From Psococerastis gibbosa (Eukaryota; Arthropoda; Insecta; Psocodea; Psocidae): a stretch of DNA of 64,000 nt. Below the pieces are notes generated by a model. The model saw only the letters and a program-made list of their open reading frames with translations. It made no database searches and was not told where the DNA came from. Shown here one piece after another: positions 30,595 to 38,948 of the stretch; the first letter of the stretch is position 1, and each line of letters begins with the position of its first letter. The stretch is taken from contig OZ020486.1 of assembly GCA_963971405.1 (NCBI GenBank), positions 37,471,419-37,535,418 of the forward strand. Reading direction: 5' to 3'. Position numbers and translations under genes: made by a program.

Positions 30595-30764
30595 GAGTAT
30601 ATATTTCACAGCGGTATACACCATACAACATTCCAACTCGAGCTTCCACACAAGTACGCTGTGTTAAGCTCACTAATGAGAACAGACGATATTTACAATC
30701 AATAGGTTTTAAAATCCACGATGACATCAATGCTAAACGTGAAGGAGTCCATTCTCGTGGATGA
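30591..30764 (+). CDS. Small Polinton ORF between penton and major capsid (57 aa)
   Basis: A short ORF starting with the ATG that overlaps the penton stop (ATGA) and ending 44 bp inside the major capsid ORF in a different frame. It encodes MRVYISQRYTPYNIPTRAST, VRCVKLTNENRRYLQSIGF and a short basic tail. The (R)C(V)KLT..N...L(Q/K)SLG pattern is one I recall from a small conserved Polinton/adintovirus protein, which supports it as a real gene. Function unknown; a virion component is plausible because of its position. Confidence 0.65.
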   Translation: MRVYISQRYTPYNIPTRASTQVRCVKLTNENRRYLQSIGFKIHDDINAKREGVHSRG

Positions 30765-31935
30765 AAGTTTAACACGTTATGAATACCATAAGATTGCACC
30801 CTATTCATCAAGCAGTCTAAATAATAATGATGAAATTCGCATACCAATCCATCAACAAGATATACTTACTCTACCATGTGAAAGCCGACTGTATATTGAA
30901 GGTGTGTTAGAAAAAGGTGTGAAAACAATTGCTTATGAGGATGATGATGGGCTTAGTGCTAATGCTATGGCACACTTATTCTCTGAAATACGCTATGAAC
31001 TCAATGGAATAACTATTGATCATGTGCGAAATCCTGGTATTACCACTCAGCTTAAAGGGTTAGTATCATTCACCGCTCAAGATGCACAACGTCTTACAAA
31101 CAACTCATTTTATACAGATACAAATAAAACTGAGAGGAACTTTAATTTCTGTTTGCCATTGAAAATGTTGTTTGGATTTTGCGAGGATTTCCGACGAGTT
31201 CTACTCAACGTTAAACAAGAGCTTGTCTTAGTACGATCACGCAGCAATACGAATGCCATGCGGGATATTTCAAACACTAAAGACTTGACATTGAAACTGA
31301 CTACTGTGATGTGGGAAATACCTTTCGTAAGTGTGAGTGATAGTCAGCGCCTTGAATTGTTGAGTGTACTAAGGGAAAATATTCGGTTGCCGATTGGCTT
31401 CCGAACATGGCAACTGTATGAATATCCCAACATTCCCTCATCAACATCATCAATTAATTGGCCTGTGCGAATGATTTCTTCAAGTGAAAAACCACGGTTT
31501 GCTATTATTGGCTTCCAAGCAGCACGCACAGATGATGTTAAGGAAGATGCTAGTGTTTTTGATCAATGCGCTATACGACAAATACAACTATTCCTCGGCT
31601 CAGAATGCTATCCATACCATCCGCTACAGGCGAACTTCAGCAAAAATACTGTTGCTGTATTATATGAAAATTTTCTCAATTTCCGGAAACACTACTACAT
31701 GCAGGATGAAGCAACTCCAAACGTTTCCCGTAGTGAATTTCTAAAATCATACCCCATTTGGGTTATCGATTGCTCACGACAGAATGAGCTCATGAAAACT
31801 AGTGGTGTTGATATACGTTTGGAAATTCATTGTCAAACTAATTTCCCTGATAAAATGAGTGCCTACTGTCTACTCATTAGTGACTGCTTATATGAATATG
31901 TACCTTTAACAGGTATTGTACATCAACTACAGTAG
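30721..31935 (+). CDS. MCP: Double-jelly-roll major capsid protein (404 aa)
   Basis: Forms the trimeric hexon-like capsomers. Starts MTSMLNVKESILVDESLT (a second ATG at 30730 is possible). Features: RIPIHQQDILTLPCESRLYI near the N-terminus, LFSEIRYELNGITIDHVRNP, the mid-protein LKLTTVMWEIPFVSVSD, and LEIHCQTNFPDKMSAYCLLI near the C-terminus. The ..LP..S.L.IEG......., ..F..IRYELNG..(I)D..RN(P)G.. pattern is characteristic of Polinton/adintovirus MCPs. It overlaps the 57-aa ORF by 44 bp and is followed by a non-coding stretch before PolB, whose 3' end faces it. No disruption is seen. Confidence 0.9.
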   Translation: MTSMLNVKESILVDESLTRYEYHKIAPYSSSSLNNNDEIRIPIHQQDILTLPCESRLYIEGVLEKGVKTIAYEDDDGLSANAMAHLFSEIRYELNGITIDHVRNPGITTQLKGLVSFTAQDAQRLTNNSFYTDTNKTERNFNFCLPLKMLFGFCEDFRRVLLNVKQELVLVRSRSNTNAMRDISNTKDLTLKLTTVMWEIPFVSVSDSQRLELLSVLRENIRLPIGFRTWQLYEYPNIPSSTSSINWPVRMISSSEKPRFAIIGFQAARTDDVKEDASVFDQCAIRQIQLFLGSECYPYHPLQANFSKNTVAVLYENFLNFRKHYYMQDEATPNVSRSEFLKSYPIWVIDCSRQNELMKTSGVDIRLEIHCQTNFPDKMSAYCLLISDCLYEYVPLTGIVHQLQ

Positions 31936-32216
31936 AACCCTCGATATCCGGTAAATGAATGTAAACCATTTAATGATATAACAATTTTATAATACATGTA
32001 TTTTAATAGAAATCAATGTCGTTATAATCACTTAAGATAAACCTCCAACACAAGGTTAGTTAGGTTATTAATGTTTGCTGGTAATTAGTTCTAAGAGCCT
32101 TACAATCATTTACAATTAGGGTGAGGTATTTTAAAAGAAATCAATGTCATTATAATCACTTAGTTAGATTATTTGTGTTTGTTCTGCTGGTAATTAGCTC
32201 CAGGGTTGCGATACAA
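31936..32216. repeat. Convergent 3' region with an imperfect direct repeat
   Basis: Lies between the MCP stop (+) and the PolB stop (-). Two imperfect copies begin gaaatcaatgtcgttataat (32010) and gaaatcaatgtcattataat (32138), both followed by tcacttaa/tcacttag, and end tgctggtaattag. Could hold both poly(A) sites. Confidence 0.6.
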
Positions 32217-35200
32217 TTAGAGTGAAATGCGATAATGACCGTGAGCTAAACTATCAATTCCATTACGACACACATACCGTTTATCATCATAAGGGCTGAG
32301 AGTGAGTTTTTGTTGTTTAATTGTAAAAAGTTTATGATCAATACTTTGAATACGGTACATTGGTTTACACGAGTCTTTTACACTGTAGGACTTAAATAGG
32401 GTATTGTAATAGTCTTGATGGGAAATATGATGTTTGAGGGTTGAGCGAACTATACCTTTGCCCACTTTCTTTTCTTTTCCCTCCTCAAACAAGGAATACA
32501 ATTTGGGGCGTAAAGCAACACATTGTAAAATGTGAGAATGAGCATTCTCATCTTTAAACGTCCCCACTTTCTTTTTATTTTCAATATTGTATAAGAGATG
32601 GTTTGAGGGATATACTGAGTTATCAAATAAATGGGGGTATGGCTTTAAATCAACATATAAATCATCACTCTCAACCTCATAAACCAGAGAATCTGTATCT
32701 GTTAAAATCAGTGTAGCTTTATCACCATACCTTTGTTTTACAAAGTTATAATGAAATTCATACATAACGACCTTAGATAGTTCCAGAACGGTTAGACCAA
32801 CAAATATTGGCTTATTAAGTAAAATATTAGTTTTTTTTGAGCGGACTGCAATTAAGTCTTTTGAAAAAATCTGAAAATCTTTAAATGCGGGGGATGAGAT
32901 AAGTTTGCTAGCTCGTTTGGTAGTGTTAACTAACTCTAATTTTGTGTGTTTTCTAACATTCTCCATTGTCTTCCCAAACATACTATTAATTTTCAATTTG
33001 TAAAAATCCTTCTCGAAATCATTACAAGCTAATTTTCGTTTTTCTGTGTTAAAATCGATAAAGGGTCGCATCCAAGCGCTTTGTTTAAAAGCTAAAATTT
33101 TATGTGTATTTTTTAATTTTAAACCCAATTCTAAACATTGCTTCAAATTTCGATAGTGTATAACATAGTTGTGTTTATCGTTTAAGTTGGGAATAAGCTT
33201 TGAGATTGTGGATGATAAAGATATATTATTTTCAGCAAGAAATTCCTTACAATAGGGGGAAATCATGTTTGAAGTAACAACACAATGTTCGGCTGCCAGT
33301 GGGTATTCATTATGTAAGTCGTGCAATTTTTGTGGATATTCCAAGTCCACCTGCAATATAAACCCATCATCCCCCTCGTCAGGTATGAGCATTACATCAA
33401 AGTTTTTAATTTCTTCCATATCCATCCAACGAAACCCACTGACAGGCAAAAATTGGCGCATCGCATGTCCGTACAAGTTAGTACAATCCCAATATACTAT
33501 AAATTTGGATGGTTTATTTGATTCAAATTTTTTTAAGTATTTATTGTTACTTTCAGCAAATCTTTTTGAAATCATACTTATACCCCCGCGAATCCCAGCC
33601 TCACAAAACAAATGCATATTAGGATCAGTCAACAGCTCAATTTCTACTCTTGTCATTTTTAAGCAGCTTTGAAGAGCTAGTCCTGGTGCTGTGTACATGT
33701 GACAAATTTCAAGGTTATCGTTTTCGAAACATAAGGCTCTGAAGGCTTCAAAAACATCACAAAGAAGAAGGGTGTCTGTTAATACATATAAGTCTTGGTA
33801 TTCCCCTAAATTCTTTATGTTAAAAACATTCCACACTTTTTGAGCGTGTTCATATTGTTCTTGTGAAATCTCCTCTTGAGTTAATCGACTAAAAAATGCT
33901 TCGATTGGAGGCAAATGCTCATCATTAAATTTTGATTCATGCGTCATATATTCATAGGGGAAGACACCTTTCCTCAACATTAAGTCTAACTTTTCACCCA
34001 CAAAACATGTTTTCATAATTTGAAATTTATCTTTACCCACATCAACAAGATTTTTTACTAAAGAGTCTAATGAGGTGGCCATAAATTGGTATGTATCTAA
34101 AAAGCGTAACTCCCCAATACTGAAGGCTATATATTCCTCCATAGTTTTAGCTATACATGTAATTTTTATATTTTTTAGCTTCCCAACCCCTTGCATGATA
34201 AGATGTCCATCATAATGTCTCAAGTTATGCATAAAAACGGGGATATGTTTTGGAGTTCGAAAATTGCTCATATTACAGACATTATGTAATGCTTGTCTAT
34301 ATTTCCCCGTTATATGGCAGTGGTCTATTACTCGATCAGCTCCTAGTGGCTTTTGACAAACATTACAAATGATAGAGTTTTTAAAATTTTCTCTATCCTC
34401 ATCAGTCATAATTACCGGTTTAATATTTTTATAAATTTCTAAAATTTCATCCTTAACATTTAATAGGGATTTCAAAAATACATCAACAGCATCGGTTCCC
34501 CTGTAAACTACCGGTTCTTTAAACTTATTCCCATTGATATCCACAACAACGTAGGAAAACCCTGATGGTATATGCATTGATAATTTTTCAGTGTTACAAC
34601 TGGTCCCTTCAATGGGACTGAGAATGCTCTCGAAATCGGCATATATTCTATATGCTACAGGGATCATATATTGTGGCTTATCGAATTTCATAATACTTTT
34701 CTCCTTAGTTGGAAATGTGGTTTTTTGCGGATCATGTGTTGAGCAGAGTGGTTTATGTTCGTGTAAGCGTTCAGCACTACTGAAGGGGTGTATACACCAA
34801 CGGCAATAAAACTTTTGTTCCTTATGTTTCGTGATTGAGAAATTAAGTTTGTTGAAATTTTTAATAAGACAATAATGTGAATTTTTACCTTCAGTTATGT
34901 AAAGCAGATCTACTAGCTTATTATAATGTTGACTTTGTGATAAATATAATGGAAACAATCTTTGTTCATAACCAAACACATTTACTCCGATATTATTCAT
35001 TTTTTCAAATTTTGGAATGACTTGTAAAGATACTGGGTATGTTATACCTTTCATATTTAACTCCTTCTCACACTTTTTATAATTATGAACTCGCTCAGCG
35101 TGTATCTTTACTGGATGCAAGTATGCTAAAATTGACCATATAAAACATTTAAGGTCTTCATTTTTAATATTGATTACTGCTTTGGTGTTATATATTTTTT

Positions 35201-36245
35201 TAGGTAAAGGAATGTAACTACTACCACTGCATGGATTATATTCAGCAATATAGATACTAAAACTTTTTAAACATTTCAACACCCACCCGCTTCCCATTGC
35301 TTGAAATTTATCTATTTTTATTAGAATTTGTTCAATCATTTGTTGATATTTTATTGTGGGGTTATCACTTAGGAGAAGTTGTTCGTTTTTAGCACGAAAC
35401 CACGCCTTAGTATAATTTTTATCGCTGTCGGGTCCACGTTCAAATTCAATATGTAGAGCTACATGCCATTTAATAGCTTTTAAAAGTTTTATGTTTTCAG
35501 TTGTAATGGTGTCAACCTCGCCTGTCATATTATTTAGATAAACAACTGGATCATGTATGGTCATGTTTTTATAATTATATTGTTTTACAACACCATCTAG
35601 AGCTGTAGATGTTTTACATGCAAAGTTCTCATCGGTAGATAGCTCTCCCCCGCTCATAATTGTGCAATTATTTATATGATTAGTAAAATAGTCTCTCATA
35701 AATAATTCGTTGCAATTGAAACAATTAATAATATGTATGCTTAATATGTGGGTTTTCAAATTATACTTTCGAGTAAAAGGTGCTGAACAGAATTCACAAA
35801 TAAATTTATGTTCAGGGATTTTAACAGATTCAAGATTCTTGTACTCACATGGAAAGATGGATATGCATTCTTTACATAGAACTGTTTCAGTAGTGTTGAT
35901 GATTTCACCTCCGCAACTCTTGCATTTCCCTCCATTCCCAGTCGATGTTGGTTTAGGTGTGATTTCATATGGAAAGATGGATGTGCATTCTTCGCACAGA
36001 ACTGTTTGAGCAGTGTTGATAATTTTCCCTCCGCAACCCTGACATTTCTCTCCATTCATAGTAGATGTTGGTATTGGGGCAATTTCGACAGGTTCAGAAT
36101 TCTCGTACTCACATTTAAAGATGGATGTGCATTCTTCACATAGAACTGTTTGACCGGTGTTGATGATTTCACTCCCGCAACCATCACATATTCCACATTT
36201 ATATTCACCCTCGTTCAGTTTCCTTTTCTTCATTGGGGGTGTCAT
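32217..36245 (-). CDS. PolB: Protein-primed DNA polymerase B with N-terminal zinc modules (1342 aa)
   Basis: Replicates the element by protein priming at the TIR ends. Domains: three tandem zinc-ribbon-like units (C17-C20..C36-C39; C68-C71..C84-C87; C108-C111..C124-C127), a C2H2 finger (C150-C153..H166-H171) and a further Cys/His cluster (C175, C178, H190, C194); exonuclease motif I YADFES (D537, E539), motif II HNLRHYDGHLI (673-683), and motif III in YQDLYVLTDTLLLCD (816-830); polymerase motif A VYWDCTNLYG (D920), motif B LKINSMFGKTMEN (1084-1096), motif C LTDTDSLVYE (D1183, D1185). A recombination-endonuclease-VII-like knuckle (CNVC at 627-630, then VIDHCHITGKYRQALHNVCN) lies between exo I and exo II. 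Intact over its full length. Confidence 0.96.
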   Translation of the reverse strand: MTPPMKKRKLNEGEYKCGICDGCGSEIINTGQTVLCEECTSIFKCEYENSEPVEIAPIPTSTMNGEKCQGCGGKIINTAQTVLCEECTSIFPYEITPKPTSTGNGGKCKSCGGEIINTTETVLCKECISIFPCEYKNLESVKIPEHKFICEFCSAPFTRKYNLKTHILSIHIINCFNCNELFMRDYFTNHINNCTIMSGGELSTDENFACKTSTALDGVVKQYNYKNMTIHDPVVYLNNMTGEVDTITTENIKLLKAIKWHVALHIEFERGPDSDKNYTKAWFRAKNEQLLLSDNPTIKYQQMIEQILIKIDKFQAMGSGWVLKCLKSFSIYIAEYNPCSGSSYIPLPKKIYNTKAVINIKNEDLKCFIWSILAYLHPVKIHAERVHNYKKCEKELNMKGITYPVSLQVIPKFEKMNNIGVNVFGYEQRLFPLYLSQSQHYNKLVDLLYITEGKNSHYCLIKNFNKLNFSITKHKEQKFYCRWCIHPFSSAERLHEHKPLCSTHDPQKTTFPTKEKSIMKFDKPQYMIPVAYRIYADFESILSPIEGTSCNTEKLSMHIPSGFSYVVVDINGNKFKEPVVYRGTDAVDVFLKSLLNVKDEILEIYKNIKPVIMTDEDRENFKNSIICNVCQKPLGADRVIDHCHITGKYRQALHNVCNMSNFRTPKHIPVFMHNLRHYDGHLIMQGVGKLKNIKITCIAKTMEEYIAFSIGELRFLDTYQFMATSLDSLVKNLVDVGKDKFQIMKTCFVGEKLDLMLRKGVFPYEYMTHESKFNDEHLPPIEAFFSRLTQEEISQEQYEHAQKVWNVFNIKNLGEYQDLYVLTDTLLLCDVFEAFRALCFENDNLEICHMYTAPGLALQSCLKMTRVEIELLTDPNMHLFCEAGIRGGISMISKRFAESNNKYLKKFESNKPSKFIVYWDCTNLYGHAMRQFLPVSGFRWMDMEEIKNFDVMLIPDEGDDGFILQVDLEYPQKLHDLHNEYPLAAEHCVVTSNMISPYCKEFLAENNISLSSTISKLIPNLNDKHNYVIHYRNLKQCLELGLKLKNTHKILAFKQSAWMRPFIDFNTEKRKLACNDFEKDFYKLKINSMFGKTMENVRKHTKLELVNTTKRASKLISSPAFKDFQIFSKDLIAVRSKKTNILLNKPIFVGLTVLELSKVVMYEFHYNFVKQRYGDKATLILTDTDSLVYEVESDDLYVDLKPYPHLFDNSVYPSNHLLYNIENKKKVGTFKDENAHSHILQCVALRPKLYSLFEEGKEKKVGKGIVRSTLKHHISHQDYYNTLFKSYSVKDSCKPMYRIQSIDHKLFTIKQQKLTLSPYDDKRYVCRNGIDSLAHGHYRISL
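35860..36210 (-). repeat. Tandem repeat coding for the PolB zinc modules
   Basis: Three DNA copies of roughly 120-150 bp, recognisable by gatggatgtgcattcttc-type blocks (35855, 35976, 36118) and acttctcc..ttgcattt / cgcaaccctgacatttc blocks. They encode the three zinc units of PolB. The copies differ, so this is not an assembly artefact of identical units. Confidence 0.8.
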
Positions 36246-36330
36246 GTTGAAAGATCACACAAATTTACTTGTAAAGTGGTATTACTTGGAAGAAGGTTTG
36301 ATTTCAACTATGCTCCTCAACCAATGTGTT
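36246..36330 (-). promoter_or_regulatory. Promoter-like block, copy 2 (upstream of PolB)
   Basis: On minus: caaaccttcttccaagtaat, ccactttacaagtaaatttg, tgtgatctttcaac then ATG. Same layout and spacing as at 24753. Confidence 0.65.
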
Positions 36331-36389
36331 ACAGTTTTATGCAAGTTTCGAAATTAACTATTATTAATAACCATGAGTCAAGTACAATT

Positions 36390-36450
36390 GGCTTAAGGTT
36401 AGCATATAACTTGAAGTATATAATAAGTGATAGCCGGAGGCTGACAAATT
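36390..36450 (+). repeat. Internal fragment of the 155-bp tip repeat
   Basis: aaggttagcatataac then gtgatagccggaggctgaca matches the mid-part of the TIR tandem unit (as in 36986-37036), but lies inside the element, outside the TIR. Confidence 0.7.
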
Positions 36451-36479
36451 ATGATAGCTAGTTACACTATTCTGAGTTT

Positions 36480-36575
36480 AGACCAAACCCTCATTCAAAT
36501 AATACTAGGCCTACTTTACAAGTGAATTTGTGAAATCTTAGAACATGGCATGTCTATGTGATAAAGTTAATACCA
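36480..36575 (+). promoter_or_regulatory. Promoter-like block, copy 3, with truncated gene start
   Basis: accaaaccctcattcaaata, then ttacaagtgaatttgtg, aatcttagaac and ATG (36545), followed by the first codons of the small gene at 24752 (MACLCDKVN; the original begins MASLCDKVN). The match stops at the TIR boundary, and the frame ends after 15 codons. It is a relic of an inverted copy of the small gene. Confidence 0.75.
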
Positions 36576-37483
36576 ACTATGAAATGATGTAAATCAAATA
36601 AATAATCATTGCGGAGGCGAAATCGCCCGAAATATGGTATGTAGGCTACGTGAAGAAGAAGAAGAAACAATGAGAATGGACATGTAGAGTGGTGGTACGG
36701 ACTCCAACTTTCACCCGAAAGGTTGTTGGTTCGAGTCCTACACTTGCTACATTTTCTGGTCATGCTTCGGAGGGCATGTAAAGCAGGCGGTCCCGGGCCT
36801 TCCTAGTTGAGTGTAAGAGAGGGCTTTATAGCCCTAACTCCGCTAGGTTGGCTTAGTAATAGAACAAAAAGTCCTTATTTATTTATTTATTTAAACAATG
36901 AGAATGATGTCCGATAACAGGAGGGGGCGACCCCCCTTACACTGTGTGAAGAAGAAGAAGAGAAGGGAAGAAGAAGAAAGGCTACAAGGTTAGCATATAA
37001 GTATAGTATAAAATAAGTGGTAGCCGGAGGCTGACAACGTAGAATAAGAACAATAATGATGCCCGGAGGTAGAAAGCAAGAGTGGCCTAAAAGTGTCCCA
37101 GAAACCCCCTGTGATATGATGTGTTGTGGTTTTATAGGCTACAAGGTTAGCATATAAGTAGTATAAAATAATTGATAGCCGGAGGCTGACAACGTACAAT
37201 AAGAACATAAATGATGCCCGGAGGTAAAAAGCAAGAGTGGCCTAAAAGTGTCCCAGAAACCCCCTGTGATATGATGTGTTGTGGTTTTATAGGCTACAAG
37301 GTTAGCATAGAAGTAGTATAAAATAAGTGATAGCCGGAGGCTGACAATGTACAATTAGAACAATAATGATGCCCGGAGGTAAAAAGCAAGAGTGGCCTAA
37401 AAGTGTCCCAGAAACCCCCATGCCCGGAGGTAAAAAGCAAGAGTGGCCTAAAAGTGTCCCAGGAACCCCCTTTTATATCTACT
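36576..37483 (-). repeat. Polinton right terminal inverted repeat (908 bp)
   Basis: Mirror of 23307-24228: unique inner end, SINE on + (36679-36892), gaa microsatellite (36949-36978), and the 155-bp tandem array up to the tip, ending ttttatatctact. Confidence 0.95.
36679..36892 (+). mobile_element. tRNA-derived SINE inside the right TIR
   Basis: A-box region tagagtggtggtacgg, B-box ggttcgagtcc, tail ttatttatttattt. A perfect 14-bp duplication aaacaatgagaatg flanks it (36665-36678, 36893-36906), the same insertion as in the left TIR. Confidence 0.92.
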
Positions 37484-37489
37484 TATTAA
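37484..37489 (+). other. Polinton target-site duplication, right (tattaa)
   Basis: Second copy of the 6-bp duplication, adjacent to the CT end of the element. Confidence 0.95.
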
Positions 37490-37724
37490 CAATAACAGTT
37501 GTTCAGGACCCATCACGGGCCACGGCCTACCGGGTCCACAGTATTTTTGTCTCTAAAATGTACATAGTATGATTATATTATATTGATTGATTAACACATA
37601 ATAAATATATTATAAAAAAAATTGACGCACTTGTAAAATTTCAGTACAATTAGTGGCATACCTATATATACCGTATCTTTTGTAAAGTAAAGTAAAGCTA
37701 CTTATCCATTCCATACAATTCTAG

Positions 37725-37946
37725 AAATACACTTTGACGTGTACTGGGATTTCAAAAGATTCGAAAATGGAGTCACGGCAGAAGAATCGAAAGTCCAAGG
37801 GGGTAGGAAAATCCTAACCAACTCGACGAAGCAACAGTTGGCGGTGGCTGTTGACAAAGGCACATCTGTGGAATTCAACATAACCGTCAATAACATTTTC
37901 CAAATTACGCAAGAAGGGCGAGCAGTGGCTTTCGACCCCACAGAAG
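37725..37946 (+). CDS. Piezo: Piezo exon 17 of window (cap domain, after the Polinton)
   Basis: Acceptor tacaattctag, donor gtaaga at 37947. Phase 1 in, matching exon 16 across the Polinton intron, and phase 1 out. Encodes IHFDVYWDFKRFENGVTAEE and GTSVEFNITVNNIFQI; cap-domain strand sequences. The acceptor lies 235 bp downstream of the Polinton duplication. Confidence 0.88.
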
Positions 37947-37949
37947 GTA

Positions 37950-38720
37950 AGAAATAACTAATTTAGGGGGCATTTCACGTGATACGGAAAACGAAAAAAG
38001 TGTCAAGTGCTGGATTTTGTTCATAATTGGGCTAATTGTACTTCTATGGGAGTTACAAAATTGTATGAAATTAAATGAAAATCGTCTTTATTTTCAGGCG
38101 AGCTTTACCCCCATAGGCCTAATCTTCCTTGCACAATTTTTGTTTTGTTACATTAAATTTTTTGTACAAAGATAATTTTCCTGTAAAAAAGATAGCCCAA
38201 GCAACATAAGAAAAGAAGAAGAAGAAGAAAAAAAACTCATGCACTCACTCATTTACTCTCACACATGATTCCCCAGAAATTGATGGCAGGCTGCCTTAAA
38301 TCTCCCCTTAAGTCTCTGTCCTGTGCCTTGTGCCTGTTAATAATAATTTTTGTAGCTTGGTTTCCAATTTATGCCACTTCAAATTTTGGAAAATTTTGAG
38401 GAACAGATTTTTCGAATGCTATTAATACAGACAGATAATGGAATACATTGGGTAATGGCTAAATCGTGTTTATTTAAGAATTAATAGATTTTCTTATAAA
38501 TTAATTAAAATTTGAAATTAAATTTCTAACAACAAGGTATAAAGTACAACTGTGTAACCTAAAACAATTGTTTAGGTAATAAAAAAGAAAATCTGTATGA
38601 GTAAGTTTATTACAGATTTCATTAATTACACTGGTGGTTCAGAGGGGCACTTTAGGTGTATAAGGATGACATATGTTCCCTTGTAGTCTAATATTATAAT
38701 TGTATACCTTTCCAATGCAG
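37950..38720. other. Piezo intron, no recognisable feature
   Basis: A gaa-rich tract at 38209-38230; otherwise nothing I can support. Confidence 0.4.
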
Positions 38721-38895
38721 GTAGTACAAAAGCTACAGTATCCCTGAAAATTGACAATCAACGACTGTGGTGGGAAATTAAGGGAGAATGTGCTCCGCTT
38801 TCCCGCCGCATCAACCTAAATTGCAGAAACGTCAGCATTTATATTTTTTGCGCCAAAAGGGTACCCGGCACGTTCAAATTCATATCTAGCAAGGG
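38721..38895 (+). CDS. Piezo: Piezo exon 18 of window (end of cap)
   Basis: Acceptor tccaatgcag, donor gtaagc at 38896. Encodes LKIDNQRLWWEIKGECAPLS and FCAKRVPGTFKFISSKG. The LWWEI motif and the ..P.TF.F...G end are Piezo cap/inner-helix landmarks. Phase 1 in, 2 out. Confidence 0.95.
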
Positions 38896-38948
38896 GTAAG
38901 CATCCTAGCTAAGTATTATACAACAGGAGCACTCACATAAAATAAAAG

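Larger units (their letters stand above)
23307..37483. mobile_element. Maverick/Polinton (adintovirus-like) element, apparently complete
   Basis: The element is 14,177 bp, starts AG and ends CT, has TIRs of about 0.91-0.92 kb and a perfect tattaa duplication. All core functions are present without disabling changes: protein-primed PolB, retroviral-type integrase, A32-like ATPase, adenain-like protease, double-jelly-roll major capsid and penton-type minor capsid, plus PLA2-like and accessory ORFs. The gene order is TIR, small gene (-), two ORFs (+), integrase block and ATPase (-), virion genes (+), PolB (-), TIR. Absence of stops and the intact duplication suggest recent insertion. It lies in a Piezo intron. 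Confidence 0.97.

Noticed and set aside
22742-37483. Tandem repeats examined as a CRISPR array
   Set aside because: Units are long, adjacent and without unique spacers; the sequence is eukaryotic.
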